From contig NC_089272.1 of assembly GCF_963678975.1 (NCBI RefSeq), positions 3,902,359-3,966,358 of the forward strand: a stretch of 64,000 nucleotides of DNA, given 5' to 3'. The notes below the pieces were generated by a model. That model saw nothing but the letters and a program-made list of their open reading frames with translations, was not told the origin of the DNA and did no database searches. Made by a program: the position numbers and the translations under genes. Position 1 is the stretch's first letter. Each line of letters opens with the position of its first letter. Shown here piece by piece: positions 44,761 through 57,140 of this stretch. Origin of the DNA: Dysidea avara. Lineage: Eukaryota; Porifera; Demospongiae; Dictyoceratida; Dysideidae.

Positions 44761-45886
44761 TCTGGTCACATCTATGATCCCATCATCATCTGATCAAATA
44801 TTCGGATTTATGTGCCTGGGTCGCGAATTTGAATAGAATATCGCGCACTTATTAGAATTGCTACCTCACGTGATTAAGACGGATCGCCACGTTGCTGGTT
44901 GAAAGCAGTAAGCCTTGGTGGGTTCTAGTCAGAACAATGGCAATATGAATATTGCTGTGTGAAATCTTTGATGCTGTATAAGTTTAATACAGCTTTGTTT
45001 AATATTTTTGTCTGTTTTTCTTTAGAAGATAACACTAAGGCAGGACCTGTGTGCACATCATTATTAAAGTAAGTGGACTGTATTTGTTAATGTACTTATA
45101 TACATTTGTTTTTGGAATAGAAATCTGAGACAATGCTAGAGAACTTGGAGGGGACTGCTGTCAACACCAGTAGTTTGGATGACAAGAAAACTGCTGATAC
45201 AGTGCACATCTTCAGATGTAAGTAAACTCTTGTTAGTATGTGTTTATTTACTGTTGTTTACAGAAGATAAGACTGAGATGTCAAGACGACTTTCAGCAAC
45301 AAGGGTACTTTAGACAGCAGCATGGCTGAGGGAAGTTGGAGACAAACTAGAGAAGTTGGAGAAAAGGCTGCTATCAACTTAGACAACAAGACAACTGTGC
45401 TGGTACTGTGGGAATCTTCAAATAATGTAAGTATGTAGACTATATTTGGTTTGTGTGTTTATTTACTATTGTTTACAGAAGACAAGACTGAGACATCAAG
45501 ACTATTGTGGACAACACCAGTAGTTTACAATGAGATGTATCTTCAAATAATGTAAGTAGACTATATTTGTTTGTGTGTTTATTTACTATTGTTTACAGAA
45601 GAGAAGACTTAAATTTCAAGACTGCCGTCGACAATACAACGAAACACTTCTTCAAATAATGTAAGTAGACTATGTTTGTTTGTGTGTTTATATTTGCTGT
45701 TGTTTACAGGAGATAAGACTGAGATATCAAGACTACTGTCAGCAAGGGTACTTAAGACAGCAAGATGGCTGAGAGAAGTCAGAGACAGACTAGAGAAGTT
45801 GGAGAGAAGGATGCTGTCGACTTAGACAACAAGGCAACTGTGCTGATACAGTGGAAATCTTCAAATAATGTAAGTAGACTATATTT

Positions 45887-46532
45887 GTGACCAGATTTTA
45901 CAGAACCGATCCAAATCGCACATCAGGCAAAATCAAACTAACACCACCAGTGGATAGCTACACTATCGTACTACAAGTTTTGACCCTCAGCACTACTCAA
46001 ACTACACGAGGCTGGTTTTTACACACGTCTTTTCTGGGTGGTGTGGAGTGGTCAAATGGCGGTTTCAGGCTTGTGAAGGACCTGGCTTGGCAAGAGTCAG
46101 TGGTTTACTGGTGGACAGCCTTATAATGTTGGCCAGACGTGTTCTCTGTTGATTTTGCTACATATCAGCCACTAAGGAGCCAGCACAGCCCTGTAATCTC
46201 GTGTCTGGACTCCAATCGTGGTCTGCCTCCATTTTGAGGTCTATCTCTTGCCCTCCCCGCCACCCCCCAAGCCTCCACCCCTTTGTGAGTACCCGTGATA
46301 CTACTTCGCTCATCCAACTGCTCAGATTTTCTATCTTATTTGGTGGGAAACTGTACAAGCAGCTACAAGTGCTGGAAGTGGCTTGAAAGGTAACAGATTG
46401 ATGCATCTTTTGTGTAAATTTCATACGCGTGCTTGCTATCCTTGGAGAGTTATGCTGGCTTCAATTCTTTAAAACCGTTTATCTCGGAACTTCTAATGTG
46501 CGATTTGGATCGTTTTTCCAAAATCCAGTCAC
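45887..46532. mobile_element. Miniature element inserted in the exon-intron array
   Basis: Ends GTGACCAGATTTTACAGAAC and, reversed, GTGACTGGATTTTGGAAAAA, then CGATCCAAATCGCACAT on both arms. Flanked by ATTT; the neighbouring units show the uninterrupted CTATATTTGGTTTGTG. The interior has no recognised gene. Confidence 0.8.
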
Positions 46533-47123
46533 ATTTGGTTTGTGTGTTTATTTACTATTGTTTACAGAAGATGAGACTGAGACATCAAGACTATTGTGGA
46601 CAACACCAGTGGTTTATGACGAGATGCATCGTCAAATAATGTAAGTAGACTATATTTGTTTGTGTGTTTATTTACTATTGTTTACAGGAGATAAGGCTGA
46701 GATATGAAGAATCCTGTCAGCAACAAGGGTACTTTAGACAGCAAGACGGCTGAGAGAAATTGGAGAAAAGGCGGCTGTCAACTTAGACAACAAGACAACT
46801 GTGCTGGTACAGTGGAAATCATCAAATAATGTAAGTAGACTATATTTGGTTTGTGTGTTTATTTACTATTGTTTACAGAAGAGAAGACTTAAAATTTCAA
46901 GACTGCCGTGGACAACACCAGTAGTTTATACGACGAAACACTTCTTCAAATAATGTAAGTAGACTATAATATTTGTTTGTGTGTTTATTTACTATTGTTT
47001 ACAGAAGACAAGACTGAGACATCAAGACTATTGTGGACAACACCAGTGGTTTATGACGAGATGCATCGTCAAATAATGTAAGTAGACTATATTTGTTTGT
47101 GTGTTTATTTACTATTGTTTACA

Positions 47124-48241
47124 GGAGATAAGACTGAGATATCAAGACTACTGTCAGCGACAAGGGTACTTTAGACAGCAAGACGGCTGAGAGAAGTTGG
47201 AGAAAAGGCGGCTGTCAACTTAGACAACAAAACAACTGTGCTTATACAGTGGAAATCTTCAAATATTGTAAGTAAATAGACTATATTTGGTTTGTGTGTT
47301 TATTTACTATTGTTTACAGAAGAGAAGACTAAGATGTCAAGACTACCGTGGACAACACCAGTAGTTAATATGATGAGATACTTCTTCAAATAATGTAAGT
47401 AGACTATATTTGCTTGTGTGTTTATTTATTATTTGTTTACAGAAGACAAGACTGAGACATCAAGACTATTGTGGACAACACCAGTAGTTTACGACGAGAT
47501 GCATCTTCAAATAATGTAAGTAAACTATATTTGTTTGTGTGTTTATTTACTATTTGTTTACAGAAGAGAAAACTAAGACGTCAAGACTATTGTGGACAAC
47601 ACCAGTGGTTTATGACGAGATGCATCGTCAAATAATGTAAGTAGACTATATTTGTTTGTGTGTTTATTTACTATTGTTTACAGGAGATAAGACTGAGATA
47701 TCAAGACTACTGTCAGCGACAAGGGTACTTTAGACAGCAAGACGGCTGAGAGAAGTTGGAGAAAAGGCGGCTGTCAACTTAGACAACAAAACAACTGTGC
47801 TTATACAGTGGAAATCTTCAAATATTGTAAGTAAATAGACTATATTTGGTTTGTGTGTTTATTTACTATTGTTTACAGAAGAGAAGACTAAGATGTCAAG
47901 ACTACCGTGGACAACACCAGTAGTTAATATGATGAGATACTTCTTCAAATAATGTAAGTAGACTATATTTGCTTGTGTGTTTATTTATTATTTGTTTACA
48001 GAAGACAAGACTGAGACATCAAGACTATTGTGGACAACACCAGTAGTTTACGACGAGATGCATCTTCAAATAATGTAAGTAAACTATATTTGTTTGTGTG
48101 TTTATTTACTATTTGTTTACAGAAGAGAAAACTAAGACGTCAAGACTACTGTGGACAACACCAGTAGTTTATGCGAAGAGACACTTCTTCAAATATTGTA
48201 AGTAGACTATAATATTTGTTTGTGTGTTTATTTACTATTGT
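47124..48241. repeat. 559-bp higher-order tandem duplication inside the array
   Basis: 47124-47682 and 47683-48241 are almost identical over a four-unit block (long, short, short, short); near the right end the second copy passes into a diverged unit. This is the youngest growth step of the array. Confidence 0.85.
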
Positions 48242-49135
48242 TTACAGGAGATAAGACTGACTACTGTTAACAACAAGGGTAGTTTAGACGGCAAGACGGC
48301 AGAGGAAAGTTGGAGACAGACTAGAGAAGTTGGAGAGAAGGCTGCTAACTTAGACAACAAGACAACTGTGCTGGTACAGTGAAAATCTTCAAATAATGTA
48401 AGTGTATAGACTATATTTGGTTTGTGTGTTTATTTACTATTGTTTACAGAAGAGAAGACTAAGATGTCAAGACTACTGTGGACAACACCAGTAGTTTATA
48501 CAATGAGACACTTCTTCAAATAATGTAAGTAGACTATGTTTGTTTGTGCATTTATTTACTATTTGTTTACAGAAGAAAAGACTAAGACGTAAAGACTGCC
48601 GTGGACAACACCAGTAGTTTATACGACGAGACACTTCTTCAAATAATGTAAGTAGATTATAATATTTGTTTGTGTGTTTATTTACTATTGGTTATAGGAG
48701 GTAAGGCTGAGATATCAAGACTACTGTCAGCAACAAGGATACTTTAGACAGCAAGATGGCTGAGGGAAGTTGGAGAAAAGGCTGCTCTCAACTTAGACAA
48801 CAAGACAACTGTGCTGGTACAATGGAAATCTTCAAATAATGTAAGTATATAGACTATATTTGGTTTGTGTGTTTATTTACTATTGTTTATAGAAGAGAAG
48901 ACTAAGATGTCAAGACTACCGTGGACAACACCAGTAGTTTATATGACGAGACACTTCTTCAATAACGTAAGTAGACTCTATTTGTTTGCGTGTTTATTTA
49001 CTATTGTTTACAGGAGAGAAGACTAAGACGTCAAGACTACCGTGGACAACACTAGTAGTTTATATGACGAGACATTTCTTCATAATGTTAGTAGACTGTA
49101 TTGTTTGTGTGCTTATTTACTGTTCGTTATAGAAT

Positions 49136-50580
49136 AGAAGACTCGAGACAGAACTACTGTGAACGACAAGGGTAGTTTGGGCAACAAGGCAACTGAGAAA
49201 AGTCTTAAGACTGTGTGGATTGAGAGTGTAGAGGTGATGTGGCTGTGCCAGGACTTGTGCCAACCCTAGGCCTACAAACACTTGCTGCAGAATTTTGTTG
49301 GATACTGCTGTTAAAATGGATTGGACGTGTGGCTTGATGGAGAAACGGATTTGAACTTGTGTGTGTGTGTGCTTTTTTTAATGGTTGAAGAAAAAAATTT
49401 TATTGCTCAGAATAATTAATTACGCCGTGCGTTTATTGCTCAGAATAATTAATTACGCCGCGCGGCAATAATTACAAAAGCGGATATCAAGCTACGTACG
49501 GGCATCACTATCGGATATTATGGTGGGACGACCGAGAATACTCGTTATACATCAATGATACGAGGAATTGTACGAGGATGAACGAGTAAGCGCGTATAAT
49601 ATTTGTCTCACAACGAGCGAAAGACGAAGTTGCTCTATTAAGCGAACGAAACCTGTAAGAATGAGTGTAAGAGCGCGTTTGCTTAAACAACACGAGTGTT
49701 CACGATCGATTGAACGCAACGTATTCTTGTTTGCGATTTCCTGTGAAATGCACAGTTAATGTGATTATTGATAGACTCTTATATTAAAACAGGCTAGATC
49801 TGTTAATTATCTTTTCCCATAATTTTTACTATTTTTGGATATGGTTCTTTAAAAGTCAACCTGGTATGTTGTACGTGACTGGTTGTTGCTGTAGCAACAG
49901 TGCTTACTACCTATTATGATATTTTTCATGCATAACCGGCTGAGCAAAAAGCCGGCTATAGTTTGCATATATTATTCTTGAGTTGCTTTCTTTTTGTTAG
50001 GGGAAAAGCCAATGGGCTGTTAAATTTTCAGCCTTACCTGCTGAATACATTTGGAGTTACAGTGATACTGTATAGAGAGCAGGAATAGTAAAACTGTCAA
50101 TTTGTGCAGTGAGTATACAATGTATATATAATCAATAAAATAATCACAAGTGCAACAGTCTATACTTGGCTCTGCGTTCACCATGAACTGGCGAATCCTT
50201 CAAGGTATAGTTTTCAACCTAAATCAACCCATACTTACAAGCAAAAAGGCTGGTCAAGCTTAGCAATGGGGACAGTAAAGTTATGTTTTATAACATAATA
50301 ACAAACACACATACCCCACATGTTTTGCTTGATAGTACAGAAATGGAACAAACAAGGTATATGCTTACTTTCCATGAACAGGCAAACACAATGGCATATC
50401 ACTTATACAGTATATATCAAAACTTGTTTCACTGTTTACTGAAGCGACTACAACATGACTATTGTGTATAATATATTATGTAGCACGCATTGTTTACCCA
50501 ACGTAGTGATTGCAAAAAAAATGAAAATTTAATATGTAAACTATAGTTTAACAGGTCACATAGCTGTATAGAGATGTACA
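49136..50580. other. Non-genic right of the array
   Basis: Residual array-like sequence to about 49360, then a direct repeat of GTTTATTGCTCAGAATAATT plus AATTACGCCG near 49400 and 49432. A less AT-rich segment (49480-49760) has a basic open frame (MYEDERVSAYNICL) without recognised relatives. Confidence 0.35.
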
Positions 50581-50589
50581 CCAATCCAA

Positions 50590-51890
50590 ACCAGCTGCAG
50601 TACTATTTTTATTTTTTATTTTATTTTAATACTTTTTAATGCAGTTCAGGACTGCATTACAGGTCAGTGGGTAATAGATACCCACTGCCAAAGAAACATA
50701 CATACAATACAATGCAATAACTAATTAATTACAGTTATTAGTTACTTATAATTACAATAGATAGCTAGAGTTTGTTAAAATTGGTAGAAATTGGCACTCT
50801 AGAGCAGCGGTGGCAAGGGCACAAAAGGTGAAATGTACAAGCTCTCTCAGGGTTGAAGTTATTAGTAAAATGCGACCATAAATAGTTAGTTAAACGATAT
50901 TTAATTGTGTTGGTAGATAGTGAAAGATCAATGACTGGTAAGTAATTGTATAGTCTGGCTATCCTGTTAAAGTAAAAATGATGTTGTGTTACTGATGATG
51001 TCCTTGGATGATTCAGTTTTTGGTTAATCCCAGATCTGGTGTTGCCTCTTGCAAAAGTGATGTAGTTGTAGATGTTAAAATTATCAGTGGGTGACTTTAA
51101 TGATTTTATTAGAAACAGTATATCTTGGAGTTCGTAGTGATACATGAGAGGCAGGAGATGCAGTTGTTCCAGTCTGAGTTTGTATGAGGATGTATAATCG
51201 TTAAGGATATATTTAGTGGCTCTTCGTTGAATGCGTTCTAGTGCAGTAATGTCTCTTATTAGTTGAGGCCTCAATAGTTGTGAACAATATAATAGTTGTG
51301 ATCTGACTAGTGCTAGGTATAGACGTTTCTTTGCCTCAGCACTGTTAACCTGGAATGTTCTTCTGATAAGTCCTAAGGTTTGGTAAGCTTTCGTACATAT
51401 GTTGTTATAATGTGCTGACCAGCTGAAGTCAGATGTGAATGTTACTCCAAGATCTTTATGCTGTGCTAGACATTTAATAGGATTTCCATTGATGGTGTAT
51501 GTAGGGGGGACTGTAAATTGTAGTCGAGAAGAAACGTAAATGAATAAATTTGGATTCGTTGAAAAGTAAGTCAGTCAGGGTGCTCCAATTAGAAGCTCTG
51601 TTGATATCAGTTTGTAACTTTGCAGTATCTTCACGAGATCTAATTGCATATAGAAGTTTGGTGTCGTCAGCGTATATAAAAGGAGTTGCAAACTGAATGA
51701 ATTCGGGTAGGTTGTTAATGAAAATGACGAATAACAAAGGTCCTAAGACACTTCCTTGGGGCACCCCTGAATGTACATAACATAATTCTGACAGCGAATC
51801 TCCTATCTTGACACATTGATAGCGATTGTGTAGATATGCTTCAAACCACTGTCTTGCTTTACCAGTTATTCCTATATATGCACAGTATAA
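50590..51890 (-). mobile_element. 5'-truncated non-LTR retrotransposon, RT half with 3' tail
   Basis: Minus-strand reading from about 51875: GITGKARQWFEAYLHNRYQC, SGVPQGSVLGPLLFVIFINN, FIYADDTKLLYA (catalytic ADD), then a frameshift around 51475 and the thumb VRSQL/MRPQL region with LERIQRRATKYILNDYTSSY, FNRIARLYNYLP and a normal stop near 50765. The 3' end has two hairpin-like words (CAGTGGGTATCTATTACCCA, GCAGTCCTGAACTGC) and an A-rich tail at 50600-50640. A different family from the copy at 5357. Confidence 0.85.
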
Positions 51891-53280
51891 TTTTCACCTA
51901 TTATAATACTGGCAATGTAATCCACTATAGTGTGATCCCGTGATCAGTTTACATGTCTCAGTAGCTACACAAAAACACTTACATTTTGTTGTTCTAGACC
52001 AGCTATCGATTGGCTCTTTAACAACTGTGTTCACAAGCATTATTTAGGCTATTCTTGAGCCTTTCCTCTACCCATGATACTAGTCGTCTCTGTTGTGTTT
52101 AATTGCTGTTGATTGGTTCTTTAACAACTGTCCTCCATCCTGCTCCATGAATACATAATTATTTTACAAGCATTATTTAGGCTATTCTTGCATGAGTCTT
52201 TCCACTACCCATGATGTTAGTCTGCAATGTATTAAAACTGACTCCTTTCTGCAAACCCTTCCAGTGGCCAGCCTTCTTGACTAGCAACGCCAACTTTGAT
52301 ATTCGTGAAGTGACTATCCATGGTTTCACCTGGTTTCACCATTCAACAGAAAACGATGAGTGTTTCAGCCTAATGTTGAGTCCCACAATCGAGTTACGAA
52401 GTGGTAAAAGTGCATGAATCACGTGATTCATAGGCGGTGGCATGGCCCCCCACTTTTATGGGACACGGTTTGCAAGAAAGGATCGAGATACTCTAATAGA
52501 AGAGTCAGGATTTGATACTCTAATAGAGCAGTCACAGTATTCAGAGAAGCAGTGTAGCAAGCTACTTAATAGCTACGTATATGTGTAGTTATAAATAAGG
52601 GGATATAACTGGTCGAGAGCAGCTATCATCAGCAGGGAGTGATCTTTTTTTTTTTTTGGTCTTCAACTTACAGCTGGCCTGGTCCCCTCACTCTTTGGCC
52701 AGCTCCACCGCCCCTGACGGGATTATTAAAGAAGACTAGAGATGCGGCGATTATGCGCGCCGGCATAATAGGTATGTGTGAGAATCAGGAATTATGCTGA
52801 GGTGATTATAAAGCTTTAACAGTAGGAAAATCTGCAGATTGCACAATTCCGTTAAAAAGATCGAGATACTCTTAATTGGCATTCCAGCCCGATTTTTAAA
52901 TTTTAGAAAAATGGCCCGGGCTTTTTATATGCTCAATAGATAGAGTATTGATTGCTGATCTCAGAAATATATAGTTTGTTGGGTTGGAATTAGCTACTTT
53001 GGCATGCACAGTGCTTAAAAACTGAAAAAATGTACACTTTTTCTCCGGAGCTCCCCACATTTTAAAGGGAAAAATGGTATACAATTAAATCAGGAAGCCA
53101 TCTAGCAATCTGGACTATCTTGAAACTGCAGTTGCTTCTAGCTGCAAGTTTGTACATGTAATGAGAGTAACTTCAGATCGTATCGGATCTCAGTGATCTT
53201 TGTATGCTTTGTGGTGAGCAAATATGTTTCTGAATCACCTACTACACATGCAGTCTAAGAAAATTGCATTATGAGTCATT
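51891..53280. other. Non-genic with SINE-like T-run
   Basis: A direct duplication GATTGGTTCTTTAACAACTG/GATTGGCTCTTTAACAACTG with AAGCATTATTTAGGCTATTC occurs at about 52009 and 52111. ACTCTAATAGARCAGTCA motifs are at 52486 and 52514. A T13 run at 52649 precedes GTCTTCAACTTACAGCTGGC, possibly a reversed SINE. Confidence 0.4.
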
Positions 53281-53601
53281 TTAGCTAGTTAATTCAGCTA
53301 CTTAGTTAGTAAAAATAAAATTCTCCCTCCCGCACTGACATTTTGAATACAGGAGGATGAGAAACTAATAATTAAGTTTATAAGGCCTAACAGGTAATTC
53401 TCAAAAGCAAAATAGGTGATTTTTTGAGCACTGTTCAAATCAATTTTTGGAGCCGGCATATAATACTAATAGCCTCATTCCTATAAAGAGCAGACTAGAT
53501 TTAATAATCATCCATTATAGTAGTACTGTATAATTTGCTGTTTATAATTAGCTGGCCTCTCTCATGGCCTGTATAATTCCATTTCGTAAGTGTCACGTGA
53601 C

Positions 53602-53637
53602 TGTCGGTTCAATAGCTCTGGCGTTATTGAACCGACA
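53602..53637. repeat. Perfect 13-bp hairpin
   Basis: TGTCGGTTCAATA and its exact complement around a 10-base loop, within a region holding decayed ends (AGTTTCTCATCC...) related to the element at 54446. Confidence 0.8.
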
Positions 53638-53817
53638 TTTGGTTCAGCATAGATTATATAAGGGGGCTATCTATATGGGTTCAGTAATCACAGCCTAAAC
53701 GTAATTAATAGTTTCTCATCCCCGCCCGCATCACCTTTACCTCAGTCGTCAAGGACATTTTGCACCACTGGTGCCTAAGGGAGGCCAATTAATACCTTTT
53801 ATAGCTAGTTGATATAC

Positions 53818-54361
53818 TAGTCTCGCGTGCCAGACGGTTTGTGTGGGGCGGCAAATAAACCGTCTGGTAACTGTTGCACACATTCCGGGACCACTGCCGG
53901 AATGTTGGCAGAGCCAATCAGATTGCTTCGCGGACTCTGTGACGAAACAAACACTAATAATTCAAATTCTTAGTGTAATAAACCGGAACTGAATTTTGGC
54001 TACAGATTACTTTTTCGAAAGTTTAACAACGCCATGGGCTTAGGATCTTTGTTTTCCTAGTACAGGGCTCTTAAAAGCGTAGGTATAAGAACGATTATGG
54101 TTTACTACGAATTTGTGAAACGGCGAAAATGTCTAGGAAGACGTTCAGCAATGTTTCGAATATGTCATCAGGACATTACCAGTGCAATTATAGTCTTAGT
54201 CTGCTCACAGAGGTGATTGGAACGATTATTACATCATCCTTGGCGCAAAACAATACCGTGATGTAATCTAATTGCATTCCAGTGAGTTCACGGAAAGTGT
54301 GCAACAGTGACCAGACGGTTTATTTACCGCCCCCACACAAACCGTCTGGCACGCGAGACTA
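53818..54361. mobile_element. Mutator-like MITE, TAGTCTCG family
   Basis: About 50-bp inverted ends beginning TAGTCTCGCGTGCCAGACGG and containing AAACCGTCTGG on both sides, with a perfect 9-bp duplication TTGATATAC (53809-53817, 54362-54370). A 9-bp duplication and long inverted repeats fit the MULE group. No transposase inside. Confidence 0.93.
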
Positions 54362-54445
54362 TTGATATACCTTGCTAGAGCAGTCTAAGAAAATTGCATT
54401 ATTCATTATTAAATTCTGCCATAGATAGATTCTGCTATCTAGTTA

Positions 54446-54803
54446 GGCCAATGAAACTTGATTAGCAGTTTCGCGTCATCGCCCGCATGCTTTTGATACA
54501 CCCGCATGGAATTTCATTATTGGTATTTCAGATCGAAATACTCTAATAGAACAGTCACTTTTACTCTAATAGAGCAATCAGCTATACTCTAATGGAAAAA
54601 TCACTTGTTATAGATTAGTAACGTACTTTAGCTATTTAATGCAAGAGTAATCAGTGTAGATCTCACTGTTTTTTGGCAGAAATCTTCATGTTTGGATATG
54701 TGTTGTGCTTTTGGAAAAATAATGAATAATGAATAATAACCGCCCGCCCGCATCAAATTTTCAAAAATCTGAGCGAGAAACTGGTAATCAAGTTTCATTG
54801 GCC
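54446..54803. mobile_element. Harbinger-like MITE with GGCCAATGAAAC ends
   Basis: Ends GGCCAATGAAACTTGATTAG and, reversed, GGCCAATGAAACTTGATTAC, then CAGTTTC on both arms and GCCCGC-rich words further in. Duplication TTA (54443-54445, 54804-54806). It carries three copies of the ACTCTAATAGARCARTCA motif near 54538-54600. Related but decayed ends occur near 53345-53395 and 53690-53725. Confidence 0.8.
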
Positions 54804-57140
54804 TTAGTAAAAATAAAAATAGAGGGCGCGCCCTCTACTAATCTAGATTCTACTGCTCAGTGGATAGAATTGGGCGCCGCGATTAAATTTACGTACGCCA
54901 AAAGTACGCATCAGCACCGTCATGACCTACCACCTCCCCCGACTTGAGCAGAACGCTTATAATCGATAAGCCTCTGCGGGTGTATCCATAACCTAATTTA
55001 GCTACAACCGGCAGCTAGCAAGACATAGCTAGATCATGGGCAAGGTGAGTTGTTATGAATTGCCATTGAATACTTTAGTAGTTTATAATAGTATTCATTG
55101 AAAGGCACATACATTAGATAATATCTATGGTCATTAGCTATGGTGTGATTGAAACGGTGCAGCCTGGATCGTGATGCTGATGATTGACTGAACAAGCCGA
55201 CCACTAGCTAAATAAACTGTCCCTCGAATTGTTCGTTATAGATAACGCAGTAATCACTATAATATGATGAGAGTTGAAGCTTTGCATTTGTAGCCCATTC
55301 TCAATAAGTAACCAAGGTATGCAATTAGTTAAGTAAACTTAATTTTAACCGCATTGATCTCTAATGGCACCACTGTATTTTAACTTTTCTTTGTACGGCA
55401 TGTTAGCTATTCGGGCATAATGCACAGTTGGCAACTGCTATGTAGCTTTAGGCTGCTTCAACTAAAATCTTTTGTTTCTCGGGCCAAACTCACCCACGTA
55501 TAGGGTCGGTAGGTAGCTTGCAAGTCAAATGGTATACTATAAGCTACATTTATGATTGCTGTGCCACTTGTCAGTAGCCAGTTATAAGCTGAGTCCTTAC
55601 TTTGTGATGAACTTAATAGGTAACTTGCAACCCCACCTGACGTTATCTCAATGTGATTACATGCGAACAAAAACATTTTGAACTGAAAATATAGGGTCAG
55701 TCAGGCAGTTGAAGCAAGAGTTCATAATACAAAAAAAGGACTCTTGGTTGAAGTGGCCTTATAAAACTTAAGACTCCAGTCCATGTTGGTAGTTGATACA
55801 TGGGAATGGCACTCAAATACATCCTGCACTCCACCAGTCTTCATCCTTGCAATTGGTCAAAGTAAAAGTCAAGGTACTGTAGAAATTTGCAATAGGTCAA
55901 AGGGTAAGCACAGTTCGTTAAAGTGTATACTACAATTGATACAATGCAAGTCAAAGCAATGCAATGTTTAGCAAGTCAGTGTTGGAGTGCCACCACCTTG
56001 CTCACATAATGATAGCATTTGTGCATGTAAACTAGAAAGTAGGAAAGACAAAGGCTAGAGAGGCAAGGAAACAAAAATATCATAAGTATATTGTTAAGAC
56101 TTAATAGTTAAATACCAGCACTATCACCCGTGAAAACTAGGTTTTATTACTTAGTTGGAGAAGTAATACAGCATTTGGTAATGACTACAAGGCCACAAAT
56201 CATCTACCACCAAGTTCCTACCTCACTCATCTTACCTGTTGCGACTGTTTAAACACACTTTGTGCACAAATGATGTCACAATTAACAGGTATGATGATGA
56301 TGATGAGATAGTATAGGGGAAGCCATTTTAGAGGAATCCTCTGAAACGAACAATCGAACAATTAAATATTTTGTGGTCGAAGTCCTACTGGCATCTGACA
56401 CTAATTGATTAACACCTGTTACTCTGTACAATATGGAGAAGGGTGTGTTGATGAAGCCTTCTACACCTTGACAATGCTGGTTACATGGTTACAAAGTGTA
56501 TAATGAAGCAAAAATGGCTAGCTTCTGTAATTACACTTTCATATACTACATTTTGCTTGATTGCTTTGAGTTGTGTGGCTTCTTAAACAGCTTTTTTAAC
56601 CTTAACATACCACAGCTGCATATTATCTTCATTGGCAGTCCCAGCACTATCAAACAAGGGTCAAGTAATAGAGCAGTTACAGAAACTTCTGAAAATCTAA
56701 TTCACTAATTGCTATACCTAGGAACGTTTAAATACCCCAGTAAAGCCACACAAGCAGCCAAAAGATGCACTGTATACTTTGCCAAATTGAAAATGAGCTC
56801 TTCTTGGCTGGCTGTAATGAGCTTTAGACAAGTAACCATTAATAAAGCATGTAGAAATATTTGGGACTTCGTGACAATGGCCACCATACAAAGATGACCG
56901 CTTAATTCAGGTGACTGTTAACACAGGTTTTACTGTAATAGACCTACGTATCCCTTGTACACAATTGTGTCTTCCTTGTTAATCACAGCAAACTAATTAG
57001 CATGAACAAAAGAAAGTTCTGTCACAATACTTGAGTATTTTGTTTCATACTGTATGTAACTATGTCATGTTGTGTGTTCTATCTGCAAGCTGTGCAACTC
57101 CCAACATGTCAACTGTATAATTATGTAGGGTTATGATTTG
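54804..57140. other. Upstream region of the Ig/FN3 gene, with one candidate start
   Basis: Includes AGAGGGCGCGCCCTCT (palindrome near 54823) and GCTAGATCATGGGCAAGGTGAGT near 55028, which looks like a start codon (MGK) followed by a good donor. No partner exon was found, so it may belong to another small gene or be chance. The rest is AT-rich without pattern. Confidence 0.25.

Larger units (their letters stand above)
45026..49135 (+). repeat. Tandem array of exon-intron-like units
   Basis: About two dozen units, each an exon-like block followed by GTAAGT and a spacer of about 47 bp ending TTTATTTACTATTGTTTACAG (last 20 shown less one base). Exon-like types: short, 73 bp (AAGACAAGACTGAGACATCA... 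TCTTCAAATAAT); long, 163 bp in the first copy (with CAACTTAGACAACAAGACAA); and two unlike first units (45026-45068, 43 bp; 45121-45217, 97 bp). All these measured lengths are 3n+1. The second unit reads SETMLENLEGTAVNTSSLDD without stops and the third has an open NLDNKTTVLVLWESSNN, so an ancestral coding origin is plausible, but most copies have stops. Whether it is transcribed and spliced cannot be told from sequence. Confidence 0.85.

Noticed and set aside
45026..49135. CRISPR-like regular repeat-spacer pattern
   Set aside because: Both parts of each unit are repeated; there are no unique spacers, and the setting is animal-like with splice signals.
50180..50215. ATG AAC TGG CGA ATC CTT CAA GGT, resembling a connexin start
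   Set aside because: Only seven codons match and the frame then reaches a stop at once; no connexin exon follows.
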